A DNA stretch of 64,000 nucleotides, from contig NZ_AYZI01000008.1 in the NCBI RefSeq assembly GCF_001436645.1, forward strand, positions 37,205 through 101,204. Reading direction: 5' to 3'. Numbering within the stretch: the first letter of the stretch is position 1; each line of letters opens with the position of its first letter. This stretch comes from Fructilactobacillus florum DSM 22689 = JCM 16035. GTDB lineage: Bacteria; Bacillota; Bacilli; Lactobacillales; Lactobacillaceae. Position numbers and translations under genes: made by a program. Of this stretch, positions 1 through 8,089 are shown one piece after another. Below the pieces are notes generated by a model that saw only the letters and a list, made by a program, of their open reading frames with translations, was not told where the DNA came from and did not search any database.

Positions 1-1296
1 CACTGTCGCAATTACTGAGATCCGCGTAGCTTGATCAAAGAGGAGCACGATTAAGATTGCCACGTAGAAGGCAATGGTGACATAACTGGTAATTGGAAAC
101 CAAGGCATTGCAAACGTTGCCGGTTGTCCGACCGTCGCTTGTTTAAATTTAATGTGGGTCAACATAATAATCAACCACACAAAAATAAAACTAATTGTTG
201 CGACTCCCGTAATTAACACAAAAATCTTGCTAGGGAAAAAGTAGTTTAATAAGACAATGCCCAAAAAGACCACAGAAGAAACCAAAATACCCACGTATGG
301 AACGTTGGCACGCGATAATTTGCTAAATACTTTGGGAGCCTGACCGTTACGGCCTAAAATATACAACGTCCGCGACGTGGAAAAGATCGCCGAATTAGCT
401 GCCGACAATGCTGCCGTTAAAACCACAAAATTAATCAAATTAGCTGCAAATTTAATCCCCAATCCCGAAAAAATTTGAACAAACGGCGACTGATTGGGAT
501 TAATTTCATTCCATGGATAGACCGACATGATTACAATCATTGACCCGACGTAAAAAAGTAGAATTCGAACGGGAACCGAATTAATTGCTTTGGGAATGTC
601 AGTTTGTGGATCTCGGGTTTCTCCGGCCGTTAATCCGACCATTTCAATCCCCGTAAAGGCAAAAATCACCATGGGAAAGGCCAGAATGAATCCCCAAACG
701 CCGGTCGCAAAAAAGCCCCCGTGACTCACTAAATTAGTCAATGAAGCGGTATTCCCTTGGGTATGAAAACCGACAGCAATCATCCAGACTCCCGCTACAA
801 TTAGCGCCAAAATTGCAAAAATCTTAATACTAGAAAAGGCCGACTCGAGCTCACCAAACCACGCCACGTTGATCAAGTTAAAAGTCACTAAAATTGCCAC
901 AACAATCAGCGGTGTTACCCACTGCGGAAGTGCTGGAAACCAGAAACGGAGATAGATCCCAGAAGCCGTTAAATCGGCCATTGCCAAACTAGCCCAGCTC
1001 AGCCAGTACGCCCAACCAATCGCAAATTCCCAGCGATCACCTAAGTATTCGCGCACAAAATCAATAAAAGAATGTAAGTGCAGATCTGACAAGAGTAATT
1101 CTCCGACTGCCCGCATCATTAAGTATGAGAAGATCCCGGTAATCAGATAAGCCACAATCAGCGCCGGACCAGCTGATTTAATCGCCGTCCCAGAACCCAA
1201 AAAAAGTCCGGTTCCGATCGCCCCTCCAATTGCAATCATTTGTACGTGTCGCGAGGTTAAACCGCGCTTTAAGTCCTGCTGCTGTTTTGCCACCAT
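1..1296 (-). CDS. APC-superfamily amino-acid permease (3' end beyond window)
   Basis: Reading the minus strand gives an uninterrupted 432-codon frame that leaves the window at base 1. It opens with a cytoplasmic stretch, then the motif IGGAIGTGLFLGSG at the first membrane helix, which is the substrate-binding signature of AAT-type APC amino-acid transporters. About ten hydrophobic helices are visible, with the conserved GLTAGETRDP segment after helix 6. The family imports amino acids by proton symport; AapA/CycA-like carriers for D-Ala, D-Ser and Gly are the nearest recognisable type, but the substrate cannot be read from sequence. Two ATGs lie at 1302 and 1296. GAAAGGTG abuts the first, so the second, six bases further, is the better start. 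A TATACT -10 box lies at 1340-1345 on the minus strand. Confidence 0.9.
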   Translation of the reverse strand, partial: MVAKQQQDLKRGLTSRHVQMIAIGGAIGTGLFLGSGTAIKSAGPALIVAYLITGIFSYLMMRAVGELLLSDLHLHSFIDFVREYLGDRWEFAIGWAYWLSWASLAMADLTASGIYLRFWFPALPQWVTPLIVVAILVTFNLINVAWFGELESAFSSIKIFAILALIVAGVWMIAVGFHTQGNTASLTNLVSHGGFFATGVWGFILAFPMVIFAFTGIEMVGLTAGETRDPQTDIPKAINSVPVRILLFYVGSMIVIMSVYPWNEINPNQSPFVQIFSGLGIKFAANLINFVVLTAALSAANSAIFSTSRTLYILGRNGQAPKVFSKLSRANVPYVGILVSSVVFLGIVLLNYFFPSKIFVLITGVATISFIFVWLIIMLTHIKFKQATVGQPATFAMPWFPITSYVTIAFYVAILIVLLFDQATRISVIATV

Positions 1297-1381
1297 TTCC
1301 ATCACCTTTCTTTAACAAACTAATGATTTTCGTAAAATAAGTATAGCGGTAATCTTATCAATTTATAAAAATCTAGTCAAA

Positions 1382-1410
1382 CAGACAAAACCTAGTGTAA
1401 CTGCTAGAAT
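1382..1410 (+). promoter_or_regulatory. Promoter for the 50-aa membrane protein
   Basis: CAGACA at 1382-1387 and TAGAAT at 1405-1410 are separated by 17 bases and lie just upstream of the AGGGAGGTG ribosome binding site of the small gene at 1431. It is a reasonable sigma-A promoter by inspection only. Confidence 0.45.
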
Positions 1411-1430
1411 ATGACTAGGGAGGTGCCCAT

Positions 1431-1583
1431 GTGCATAAACTAAGAACAATTCTATTGATTACCGCATTTATTTTAATTTTGATCTGTATGACCGCACTTT
1501 CGATGTACTCAAAGCAGCGACACCCTCAAGTAACAGGAAATTGGCTGGCTACTACTACACTGGTTTGTAACCAACCCGGATAG
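1431..1583 (+). CDS. Small membrane protein, 50 aa, GTG start
   Basis: A GTG codon follows AGGGAGGTG by five bases. The frame encodes 50 residues: a short basic N-terminus (VHKLRTILL), one hydrophobic helix of about 20 residues, then a polar tail ending NQPG. It has its own promoter-like sequence and a perfect hairpin terminator just downstream, so it looks like a monocistronic gene rather than a chance frame. The topology would put the tail outside the cell. No function can be assigned. It lies between the divergent permease and the AT-rich ABC exporter. Confidence 0.6.
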   Translation: MHKLRTILLITAFILILICMTALSMYSKQRHPQVTGNWLATTTLVCNQPG

Positions 1584-1600
1584 CTTAAGACCCAACCCAA

Positions 1601-1628
1601 AAGAGCAGTCTTTCGACTGCTCTTTTAT
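1601..1628 (+). terminator. Intrinsic terminator after the 50-aa gene
   Basis: Perfect 10-bp stem AAGAGCAGTC / GACTGCTCTT with a TTTC loop, ending in a short T-rich tail. Confidence 0.75.
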
Positions 1629-1685
1629 CGATAAAAATTTTCACAGGGTTACCATGTTTATAAATCATGGAAAACTGGATCCTGT

Positions 1686-1835
1686 TCATTGTCGGTTGCT
1701 ATTACCCTTAAACCTTGCTAATTTATTTAGACCTTCAGCCTCTTTAGCAAGTAAAGCATTCTTTTCAAAAGCTTTTAAATTGTATTTAGAGAGCGTATTG
1801 TAAACTACCAATTATTTTTAAAATCCATTCGTCAT
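1686..1835 (-). pseudogene. Possible decayed small gene, divergent from the ABC exporter
   Basis: On the minus strand AAAGGAG (1845-1851) is followed by an ATG at 1833-1835, but that frame stops after five codons. The other frames of the same strand carry protein-like stretches, EWILKIIGSLQYAL and then SKYNLKAFEKNALLAKEAEG, ending in TGA at 1686. This is what a roughly 50-residue gene broken by small indels would look like. The rest of 1584-1896 holds the terminator above and AT-rich sequence with nothing else recognisable. The call is tentative and the original product is unknown. Confidence 0.3.
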
Positions 1836-1896
1836 ATTTATCATCTCCTTTATTTATTATAATTATGGTATAGTAATTTATTTAGGAGATGTTTCG

Positions 1897-2811
1897 ATGA
1901 ATGAAAATTTTATTAAGCTAAAAAAAGCAAACTTGGGTTATGGTCATGATGAAAAACATATCGTTTTAAATGATATCAATATTGATTTTTTACCTGGAAC
2001 AATCACAGCAATTGTTGGTCCTAATGGCGCTGGAAAATCTACTCTTATAAATTCCATTGTTGGAGTTTTACCACCCCTATCTGGAAAAATTGAATTTAAG
2101 GTTACAAATGATTTAAATCAGCCAAATTTTAATAAAGTAGGGTTTTGTCCTCAAGTACCACTAATTGATTGGTTTACTAGTGTTAAAAACAACGTTATTC
2201 TTGGACCGCTCCTATCCGGAAAAACCCTTAAAAAAAGCCATAAATTAAGTATTAGTGCTATGAAACAAATGCAGATTTATGATTTAAGGAATCGACCAAT
2301 GGATCATATTTCCGGAGGTCAACAGCAAAGAGTGCAGATTGCAAGAGAGTTGGCTAAAAATCCCGACGTCTTTATATTAGATGAACCAACTACGGGGTTA
2401 GATGTTTATTCATCGGAAAAACTATTTAAATTTTTAAAAACAAAATCGATTGCAGGATCAATCGTAATAATTTCAAGTCATGACCTAACAATTGTTGAAG
2501 AATATGCTGATAAAATCGTTTTAATTGGAAATAATAAAGTAAAATTTAATGGGTTAATGAGCGAGTTTATTCAAAAAGGTGCTCGCAATAAGTTGGTAGA
2601 AATCACACCTAAGTCTGGTAATTTTAGTCAGGTGGTTAAACAATCAGTTAGTACTTTTAAAGAATCTGACAATGGTAACCTAATTATTAACTTTAGTGAA
2701 TTTGAAAAATTTATGAATGTAGCTGAAAAAAATAATGAAGTTATTGATTATATTAGTATGCAGCAAAAAAGTCTACGCGATATTTATCTAGATATGAGTT
2801 TGGAGAAGTAA
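1897..2811 (+). CDS. ABC transporter ATP-binding protein (ABC-2 exporter)
   Basis: A 304-aa ATPase. Walker A GPNGAGKST is at residues 41-49, signature ISGGQ at 138-142, Walker B VFILDEP at 158-164 and the switch histidine at about 195 in SSHDL. A C-terminal extension of about 80 residues follows the ATPase core, as in drug or bacteriocin exporter subunits. ATG follows TTTAGGAG at good spacing. The stop is three bases from the start of the permease at 2815, so the two form an operon. The pair is visibly more AT-rich than most neighbouring genes, suggesting acquisition by transfer. Substrate unknown; self-immunity or export of a peptide is possible but not shown. Confidence 0.92.
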   Translation: MNENFIKLKKANLGYGHDEKHIVLNDINIDFLPGTITAIVGPNGAGKSTLINSIVGVLPPLSGKIEFKVTNDLNQPNFNKVGFCPQVPLIDWFTSVKNNVILGPLLSGKTLKKSHKLSISAMKQMQIYDLRNRPMDHISGGQQQRVQIARELAKNPDVFILDEPTTGLDVYSSEKLFKFLKTKSIAGSIVIISSHDLTIVEEYADKIVLIGNNKVKFNGLMSEFIQKGARNKLVEITPKSGNFSQVVKQSVSTFKESDNGNLIINFSEFEKFMNVAEKNNEVIDYISMQQKSLRDIYLDMSLEK

Positions 2812-2814
2812 GCG

Positions 2815-3615
2815 ATGGATCCATTAAATTTTAGAAAACAATCCATTGGTTTTAGGGGAGCATTTATTGTTATGTACAATGAAATTAATGCTTTCTTCTC
2901 TAATCTTGGTGGATTAATTTCAATGACGATGCAACCAATCCTTTTTTTTGCATTTCTGGTTATGGGATTAAATTCAACGACTAATAATTTTAATTACCAT
3001 GGCATAATTATTTCATATGCATCATACGCTTCTATTGGTGTAGTCGGTTTAATTATGACAACTCAGATGTCGCAAGCTGTTTATCGAAGCACTGTGGACA
3101 AACAATTTGGATTAATGGCCATTAAATTTATGAATGGGGTTAGACCATTTCAATATATTTTAGGGATGAGTGTTTTCCCAATATTTGGTTATTTATATCA
3201 ATGTTTGATCCTTTATTTATTGTTAATCGTATTTAAGATAAAGGGATTGGTAGTCTTATTCCCGATAGCCATCTTGGTGGGAATTATAATGTTGTTATTT
3301 TGGAGTTCCTTGGGAATAATTTGTAGTTGCCTGTTTAAAAATTATCAACAACGGGATATCTTCATTCAATTAGTATTCACCCCCATCGCATTTACTGCCC
3401 CTTCTTTTTATCTTGACGGTCATGAACCCCTATATCTAAAAATACTAGCAAATATAAATCCAATGACCTACCAGTTACGTGCTTTGCGATCGATTATATA
3501 TCGAATCCCTGATATTACTACAATAATAACTTCCCTACTGCTAACCATACTTGTTGTTATTTTAACAGCTTTCTTACTTGATAAAATTCAGCTTACTTTA
3601 CAGGAAAAAACTTAA
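2815..3615 (+). CDS. ABC-2 type transporter permease
   Basis: A 266-aa integral membrane protein with about six hydrophobic helices and the ABC-2 organisation: N-terminal cytoplasmic segment, first helix near residue 35, and a final loop with NINPMTYQLRALR, typical of the NodJ/DrrB-like permease family, before the last helix. It would form the membrane channel for the ATPase just upstream (GGAG lies eight bases before the ATG). AT-rich like its partner. Substrate not predictable. No clear terminator follows directly. Confidence 0.88.
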   Translation: MDPLNFRKQSIGFRGAFIVMYNEINAFFSNLGGLISMTMQPILFFAFLVMGLNSTTNNFNYHGIIISYASYASIGVVGLIMTTQMSQAVYRSTVDKQFGLMAIKFMNGVRPFQYILGMSVFPIFGYLYQCLILYLLLIVFKIKGLVVLFPIAILVGIIMLLFWSSLGIICSCLFKNYQQRDIFIQLVFTPIAFTAPSFYLDGHEPLYLKILANINPMTYQLRALRSIIYRIPDITTIITSLLLTILVVILTAFLLDKIQLTLQEKT

Positions 3616-3926
3616 AGCAGTTCCGCTGGCCTTGTTTGTTGGGCTGGTTCCTTAGATTACAGGTCACAAGCTTGTTCACATTGCAGAATCATTACTAATG
3701 ATTAATTATTCACTTTGGTCAGCGAATTTTCTTTAGATTTAGAAGCATCGTCCTCTATGTCTTTCGAGTTCAAACCAAAAAGGCCTAATCACGAAATAAT
3801 TAGAACCTTAATATTAAATTTACCAACCACGGTTAACAAAAAATCATAAAAAAGCGCTAATCATCCTATGATTAGCGCTTTAATTTTTAATTTAAAGATC
3901 TTATTTAACAAAGTGACTTATTGATC
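3616..3926. other. Intergenic stretch with a possible gene remnant
   Basis: About 300 bases between the ABC permease and the CsbD-like gene. It contains the hairpin terminator at 3851-3886. On the minus strand, 3712-3795, a 28-codon open stretch reads like a polar protein C-terminus (GLNSKDIEDDASKSKENS) but has no start codon or ribosome binding site and is preceded by a stop. It may be a relic; nothing else recognisable. Confidence 0.25.
3851..3886 (-). terminator. Terminator of the CsbD-like gene
   Basis: Perfect 14-bp inverted repeat (AAAGCGCTAATCAT / ATGATTAGCGCTTT) with a three-base loop and T-rich flanks on both strands; it serves the minus-strand gene and can also stop leftward or rightward read-through. 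Confidence 0.8.
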
Positions 3927-4181
3927 TTAGTCAGTTAAATCGGATTTAATATCATTAATCTTATCTTTGACATTTCCTTTTTCTTCATCGAAATCACCAG
4001 CTAGTTTCTGAGCTGGATCATCCTTCAGCGTCCCTTCAACCTGTTCAGCTTTACCTTTGAACTGATCACCCAAACCGTCCAGTTTGTCAACTAAATAGTC
4101 AATCCCGTCAGAATCTTTCACGAGCGCGTATCCTAAGATAACATTGGCAGCTAAGCTAAAACCTAGTAATAAATTTTTCAT
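3927..4181 (-). CDS. Membrane-anchored CsbD-like stress protein
   Basis: An 84-aa protein. Residues 4-20 form one hydrophobic helix (LLLGFSLAANVILGYAL). The rest is hydrophilic and helical with the CsbD-type pattern FKGKAEQVEGTLKDDP followed by KGNVKDKI. CsbD-like proteins are general stress proteins of unknown molecular role in Firmicutes; the N-terminal anchor is seen in lactobacillar versions. AGGAGG precedes the ATG. A hairpin terminator follows, so it is probably monocistronic and separate from adhE upstream on the same strand. Confidence 0.65.
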   Translation of the reverse strand: MKNLLLGFSLAANVILGYALVKDSDGIDYLVDKLDGLGDQFKGKAEQVEGTLKDDPAQKLAGDFDEEKGNVKDKINDIKSDLTD

Positions 4182-4246
4182 GGTAAAACCTCCTATAATT
4201 TAATTAAGTTAAATGTAACACAATCAATCATCAGGCGCAATGACAA

Positions 4247-6856
4247 TTAATCGGCATTATCAGCGGATGACTCGACACCCGTACCATGATATTCAGCTTG
4301 AATTATTTGTCGCAAGTCTTCGATCAATGGCTCTTTCGGATTTGCCGTTGTACATTGATCACCATACGCTAGTTCTGCCAGTCGTTGGGAGCGTTTTTCA
4401 AGCTCTGCTTCGTTAACTCCCTGCGCCTCAAGACTCAGCGTTACCCCAACTGAATGTGCCAATTCGATAAAGCGATGCACAAGCGCTTCTTTTAATTCTT
4501 CATTAGTTTGCCCCGGTAACCCTAGATAGCGAGCAATCATGGCGTAATCTTGATCTGCTCGAAACGATTCATATTTAGGCCAAGTTGCAATTTTCTTTGG
4601 TTGTTTAAAATTGTAGCGAATTACGTGCGGCAACGTGATGGCAATCGCAATTCCATGGGTAATCCCAAATTCTCCGCCAATTTTATGGGCAATCGAATGG
4701 GTGATTCCCAAAAAGGCATTGGCAAATGCCATCCCAGCAATTGTTGACGCCGTATGCATTTCAGCACGGGCATGTTGATCCCCATGGTAGGCAGCCGTTA
4801 AATTGTCAAAAATCAGTTTGATGGCTTGTAACGACAACGGTCTAGTATAGTCAGAAGCCATCGTTGAAACATAGGATTCAATGGCATGAGTTAGGGCATC
4901 GAGTCCCGAAGCCGCGACGGTGCCCTGCGGTACACTCATTACAAATTGTGGATCGACAATGGCAACATCTGGTGTCAATGCATAATCAGCTAATGGGTAT
5001 TTGACATGGTGTTGCTCGTCAGTAATAACCGAAAACGGCGTAACTTCTGATCCGGTTCCCGAAGTACTAGGAATAGCAACCATCTGCGATTTACGCGGTT
5101 TTTCAAACCGATAAACCCGTTTTCTGATATCAAGAAATTTTTGGCGGGCGCCAAAGAAATCGGTGTCTGGTTGTTCATAGATCAACCACATCATTTTAGC
5201 CGCATCAAGTGGTGACCCACCTCCAAGCGCAATGATCGTGTCCGGCTGAAAGGCCTGCATTTGCGTAACCCCGGCCTGTACCATTTCTAGGTTAGGTTCG
5301 CCGTGAATATCATCAAAAATGTAGTACTGAACCTGATTTTGCCGGGCATTTAGTTCATCTAAAACCTTGTCAACATAATGATACTTAACCATTGAAGGAC
5401 TGGTAACAATAAACGCTTTAGTGATATTAGGCATGTCTTTAAGATAACGAACCGAGTTTTTTTCAAAATAGATTCGTGGTAGTTTAATCCACTGCATATT
5501 ATTCCTTCGCTTAGCAATTGTTTTGATGTTCAACAAATCCATGTCGGTTACATTATGCGAAATCGAATTTTCGCCCCATGAACCAGTCCCAAGGGTTAGT
5601 GACGGAGTCATATTATTGTAAAGATTTCCGATACCTCCTAACCCCGAGGGCGAGTTCACGATTACTCGCGAAGCTTTGACTGCTACCCCAAATTTGGTGG
5701 CCAGCTCATCATCGCTAGTCTGAATAGCAGCGGTATGCCCTAAACCACCGTATTCCAATAACTTTTCTACTTTCGCAATGGCATCGTTTTGATCAGTTGC
5801 CGTATAAACCGAAATCACTGGTGACAACTTTTCTCCAGACATCGGATAATCTGGTCCAATACCAGTCATTTCAACCGCTAATACCTGAGTATCCACGGGA
5901 ATCTTGAGATTAGCTAATTCAGCAATCTGCTGTGCTGTGGCTCCGGCAATGGGACCCTTGACACTCAGCCGCTCCGGATCAAACATCGCTTCCGTTAGTT
6001 GCTGTTGTTCAGCCTGCGGAACAAAATAAACTCGATTTTTTTCTAATTCGGCTTTAACTGCCGAATAAATCTGCTGATCAATTACCGCACTGTTCTCAGT
6101 GGCACAGATCATTCCATTATCAAAGGTTTTTGACAAAACCAAATCATTAACTGCTCGCAAAATGTTAGCGGTTTTTTCAATATACACCGGACCATTTCCA
6201 GGACCGACTCCTAAGGCTGGTTTCCCCGTCGAGTAAGCGGCCTTCACCAATCCTGGTCCCCCGGTCGCCAAGGTACAAGCGACGTGGGGATGATTGATCA
6301 GATAATTCGTTGCTTCCCGGCTGGGTTTAGTAATCCACTGAATGGCATCTGCAGGTGCTCCAGCTGCCACTGCTGCATCACGAACAATTTTTGCTGCCTT
6401 GATTGACGACTGCAAAGCTTGCGGATGAAACGAAAAAATAATGGTGTTTCTGGTTTTCATGGCAATAATTGCCTTAAAGAGGGTCGTCGAAGTTGGATTA
6501 GTAACCGGCGTGATTCCAGCAATCACTCCCAGTGGTTCAGCGACCTGCTGATAATCTTCCTCAGGATTATCATTGATTACGCCCACGGTTTTATCATTGC
6601 GAATACTATGCCAAATTTCTTCTGTTGCAAACAAATTTTTGATAGCCTTATCTTCTGCAACTCCGCGGCCAGTTTCTTCATATGCCAACTGACCAAGCAT
6701 TTGATGGGCATCCACCCCTGCCATAACCATGGCTTGAGTGATTTTGTCAACCTTCGCTTGATCAAATTGACTCATTGTATCCAACGCTGCCTGTGATTTT
6801 TTAACTAGTTCATCGATCGTTTGTGCGACCTGATTAGTTTGAGTTTCACGTTTCAT
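4247..6856 (-). CDS. adhE: Bifunctional acetaldehyde-CoA / alcohol dehydrogenase
   Basis: An 869-aa protein of normal AdhE length. The N-terminal half (about 1-440) is the CoA-acylating aldehyde dehydrogenase, with the catalytic cysteine at residue 251 in GMICATENS. The C-terminal half (about 455-860) is an iron-dependent alcohol dehydrogenase with ALGGGSPLDAAK and the metal-binding histidine segments GITHSIAHK and TLPHVI. It reduces acetyl-CoA to acetaldehyde and then ethanol, reoxidising two NADH, the main electron sink of heterolactic fermentation; family members form cytoplasmic spirosomes. AAAGGAG precedes the ATG. A hairpin separates it from the zinc alcohol dehydrogenase upstream, so it has its own promoter region, which contains a CACATATGTG palindrome. 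Confidence 0.97.
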   Translation of the reverse strand: MKRETQTNQVAQTIDELVKKSQAALDTMSQFDQAKVDKITQAMVMAGVDAHQMLGQLAYEETGRGVAEDKAIKNLFATEEIWHSIRNDKTVGVINDNPEEDYQQVAEPLGVIAGITPVTNPTSTTLFKAIIAMKTRNTIIFSFHPQALQSSIKAAKIVRDAAVAAGAPADAIQWITKPSREATNYLINHPHVACTLATGGPGLVKAAYSTGKPALGVGPGNGPVYIEKTANILRAVNDLVLSKTFDNGMICATENSAVIDQQIYSAVKAELEKNRVYFVPQAEQQQLTEAMFDPERLSVKGPIAGATAQQIAELANLKIPVDTQVLAVEMTGIGPDYPMSGEKLSPVISVYTATDQNDAIAKVEKLLEYGGLGHTAAIQTSDDELATKFGVAVKASRVIVNSPSGLGGIGNLYNNMTPSLTLGTGSWGENSISHNVTDMDLLNIKTIAKRRNNMQWIKLPRIYFEKNSVRYLKDMPNITKAFIVTSPSMVKYHYVDKVLDELNARQNQVQYYIFDDIHGEPNLEMVQAGVTQMQAFQPDTIIALGGGSPLDAAKMMWLIYEQPDTDFFGARQKFLDIRKRVYRFEKPRKSQMVAIPSTSGTGSEVTPFSVITDEQHHVKYPLADYALTPDVAIVDPQFVMSVPQGTVAASGLDALTHAIESYVSTMASDYTRPLSLQAIKLIFDNLTAAYHGDQHARAEMHTASTIAGMAFANAFLGITHSIAHKIGGEFGITHGIAIAITLPHVIRYNFKQPKKIATWPKYESFRADQDYAMIARYLGLPGQTNEELKEALVHRFIELAHSVGVTLSLEAQGVNEAELEKRSQRLAELAYGDQCTTANPKEPLIEDLRQIIQAEYHGTGVESSADNAD

Positions 6857-6892
6857 AGTGTAGCTCCTTTAAATAGATTTTGTTCAACAATT

Positions 6893-6902
6893 CACATATG
6901 TG
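6893..6902. promoter_or_regulatory. Palindrome in the adhE promoter region
   Basis: CACATATGTG is a perfect 10-bp palindrome between the upstream terminator and adhE, in the position expected for promoter or operator. It is not a canonical Rex site, which has the GTG..CAC order. Binding factor unknown. Confidence 0.3.
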
Positions 6903-6903
6903 T

Positions 6904-6930
6904 TAAAAATAAAAGCGGTTCCTGACCGCT
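6904..6930 (-). terminator. Terminator of the zinc alcohol dehydrogenase
   Basis: On the minus strand AGCGGT CAGGA ACCGCT is followed by TTTTATTTTT, a short but standard intrinsic terminator. Confidence 0.7.
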
Positions 6931-6939
6931 CCGCAAAGA

Positions 6940-7962
6940 TTAATGCGTAAAGTCGAAGACGACCCGTCCAACAATTTTACCAGCCTTCATCTTGTCAATT
7001 ACCTGATTAATATGCTCCAATTTATCCGTTCGAACGATCGGTTCCACGGCGTGCTCGGCGCCAAATAAAAAGGTTTCACGTAAATCTTCGCGCGTCCCGA
7101 CTAGCGAACCCGCTACTTTGATTCCATCAAGAACCGCACTGGTAATATTAAGCCCCATTTCCCCCTTGGGTAAGGCTACCGCCACCAGAGTTCCCGCTGG
7201 AGCCAAGGCTTTTACGGCATTTGTAAATGCCTGTGAACTAACTGCAGTGACCACAGCCACTTGAACGCCCCCATTTGTCTGGGCAAGCAACTGCTCAGTT
7301 GCATCATCATCATGGCGATTAATGAGAACATCAGCCCCATGTTTCTTGGCAGCAGCCAGTTTTTCTGGGTCACCATCCGTTACCACTACTCGGGCCTTAA
7401 ACACATTTTTGGCTAGTTGAACTGCCAAATTGCCTAGACCACCGGCGCCAACAATTTCAACCCAGTCACCTGGTTTAGTGTGTCCTTCCTTGAGCGCTTT
7501 ATAAGTTGTCACGCCTGCACAAGTAAGTGACGTTGCCTGAACGGGATCCAGCTCTGCGGGAACTTTTACCGCGTACTTAGCATCAACAATGCAGGCTTCC
7601 GCCATCGCCCCATCCACGCTAAAGCCAGCATTTTTAACCTGCCGACACAGGGTTTCATTACCGGTAACACAATATTTACAAGTTCCATCTGCAGAGTAAA
7701 ACCATGCAATTGAAACGCGATCGCCAACCTTTAGATTTGTAACTTCCTCACCAATCTGGGTCACCTTACCAACCCCTTCATGACCGATAATTCGACCAGG
7801 AACTGCCCCAAAATCACCGGCAGCCACGTGCAAATCGGTGTGACAAAGACCACAATATTCAACCTTCACAAGGGCTTCATAGGGCTTGATTGGTCGTAAC
7901 GAGACATCCTTGATGTCCACATATCCATCTGAATTTTCCCGCACAACTGCTGCTTTTACCAT
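6940..7962 (-). CDS. adhP: Zinc-dependent alcohol dehydrogenase (AdhP/AdhA type)
   Basis: A 340-aa medium-chain dehydrogenase that interconverts ethanol or other primary alcohols and aldehydes with NAD(H). Catalytic zinc ligands C37 (EYCGLCHTD) and H61 (IIGHEGVG) are present, as is the Rossmann motif [12 protein letters not shown]. The structural-zinc loop reads [16 protein letters not shown], so Cys95, 98 and 106 are kept but the usual first cysteine is Asp92. The ATG at 7962 is chosen because TTTAGGAG lies eight bases upstream; the frame stays open a little further, without a better start. It stands between arcD and adhE, each unit having its own terminator, so co-regulation with adhE is possible but not shown. 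Confidence 0.93.
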   Translation of the reverse strand: MVKAAVVRENSDGYVDIKDVSLRPIKPYEALVKVEYCGLCHTDLHVAAGDFGAVPGRIIGHEGVGKVTQIGEEVTNLKVGDRVSIAWFYSADGTCKYCVTGNETLCRQVKNAGFSVDGAMAEACIVDAKYAVKVPAELDPVQATSLTCAGVTTYKALKEGHTKPGDWVEIVGAGGLGNLAVQLAKNVFKARVVVTDGDPEKLAAAKKHGADVLINRHDDDATEQLLAQTNGGVQVAVVTAVSSQAFTNAVKALAPAGTLVAVALPKGEMGLNITSAVLDGIKVAGSLVGTREDLRETFLFGAEHAVEPIVRTDKLEHINQVIDKMKAGKIVGRVVFDFTH

Positions 7963-8033
7963 TATCGTTCCTCCTAAAGCTAGTTTCAAAATAAAATTTC
8001 ACTTGTTAAAACATTCACATTTACAAGAATAAT

Positions 8034-8072
8034 AATAACACCTTTGGAATTGTTTGCATACCCGGTGTTATT
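8034..8072 (-). terminator. Probable terminator of arcD
   Basis: Perfect 9-bp inverted repeat AATAACACC / GGTGTTATT with a 21-base loop just past the arcD stop on the minus strand, followed by ATTATTCTT. The T tract is imperfect. Confidence 0.5.
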
Positions 8073-8089
8073 TTCTTAAACTTTTTTTA

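Noticed and set aside
3712..3795. 28-codon minus-strand open stretch
   Set aside because: No start codon or ribosome site and preceded by a stop; kept only as a possible relic.
6893..6902. Rex binding site at adhE
   Set aside because: Rex sites read TTGTGA..TCACAA; here the halves are in the CAC..GTG order.
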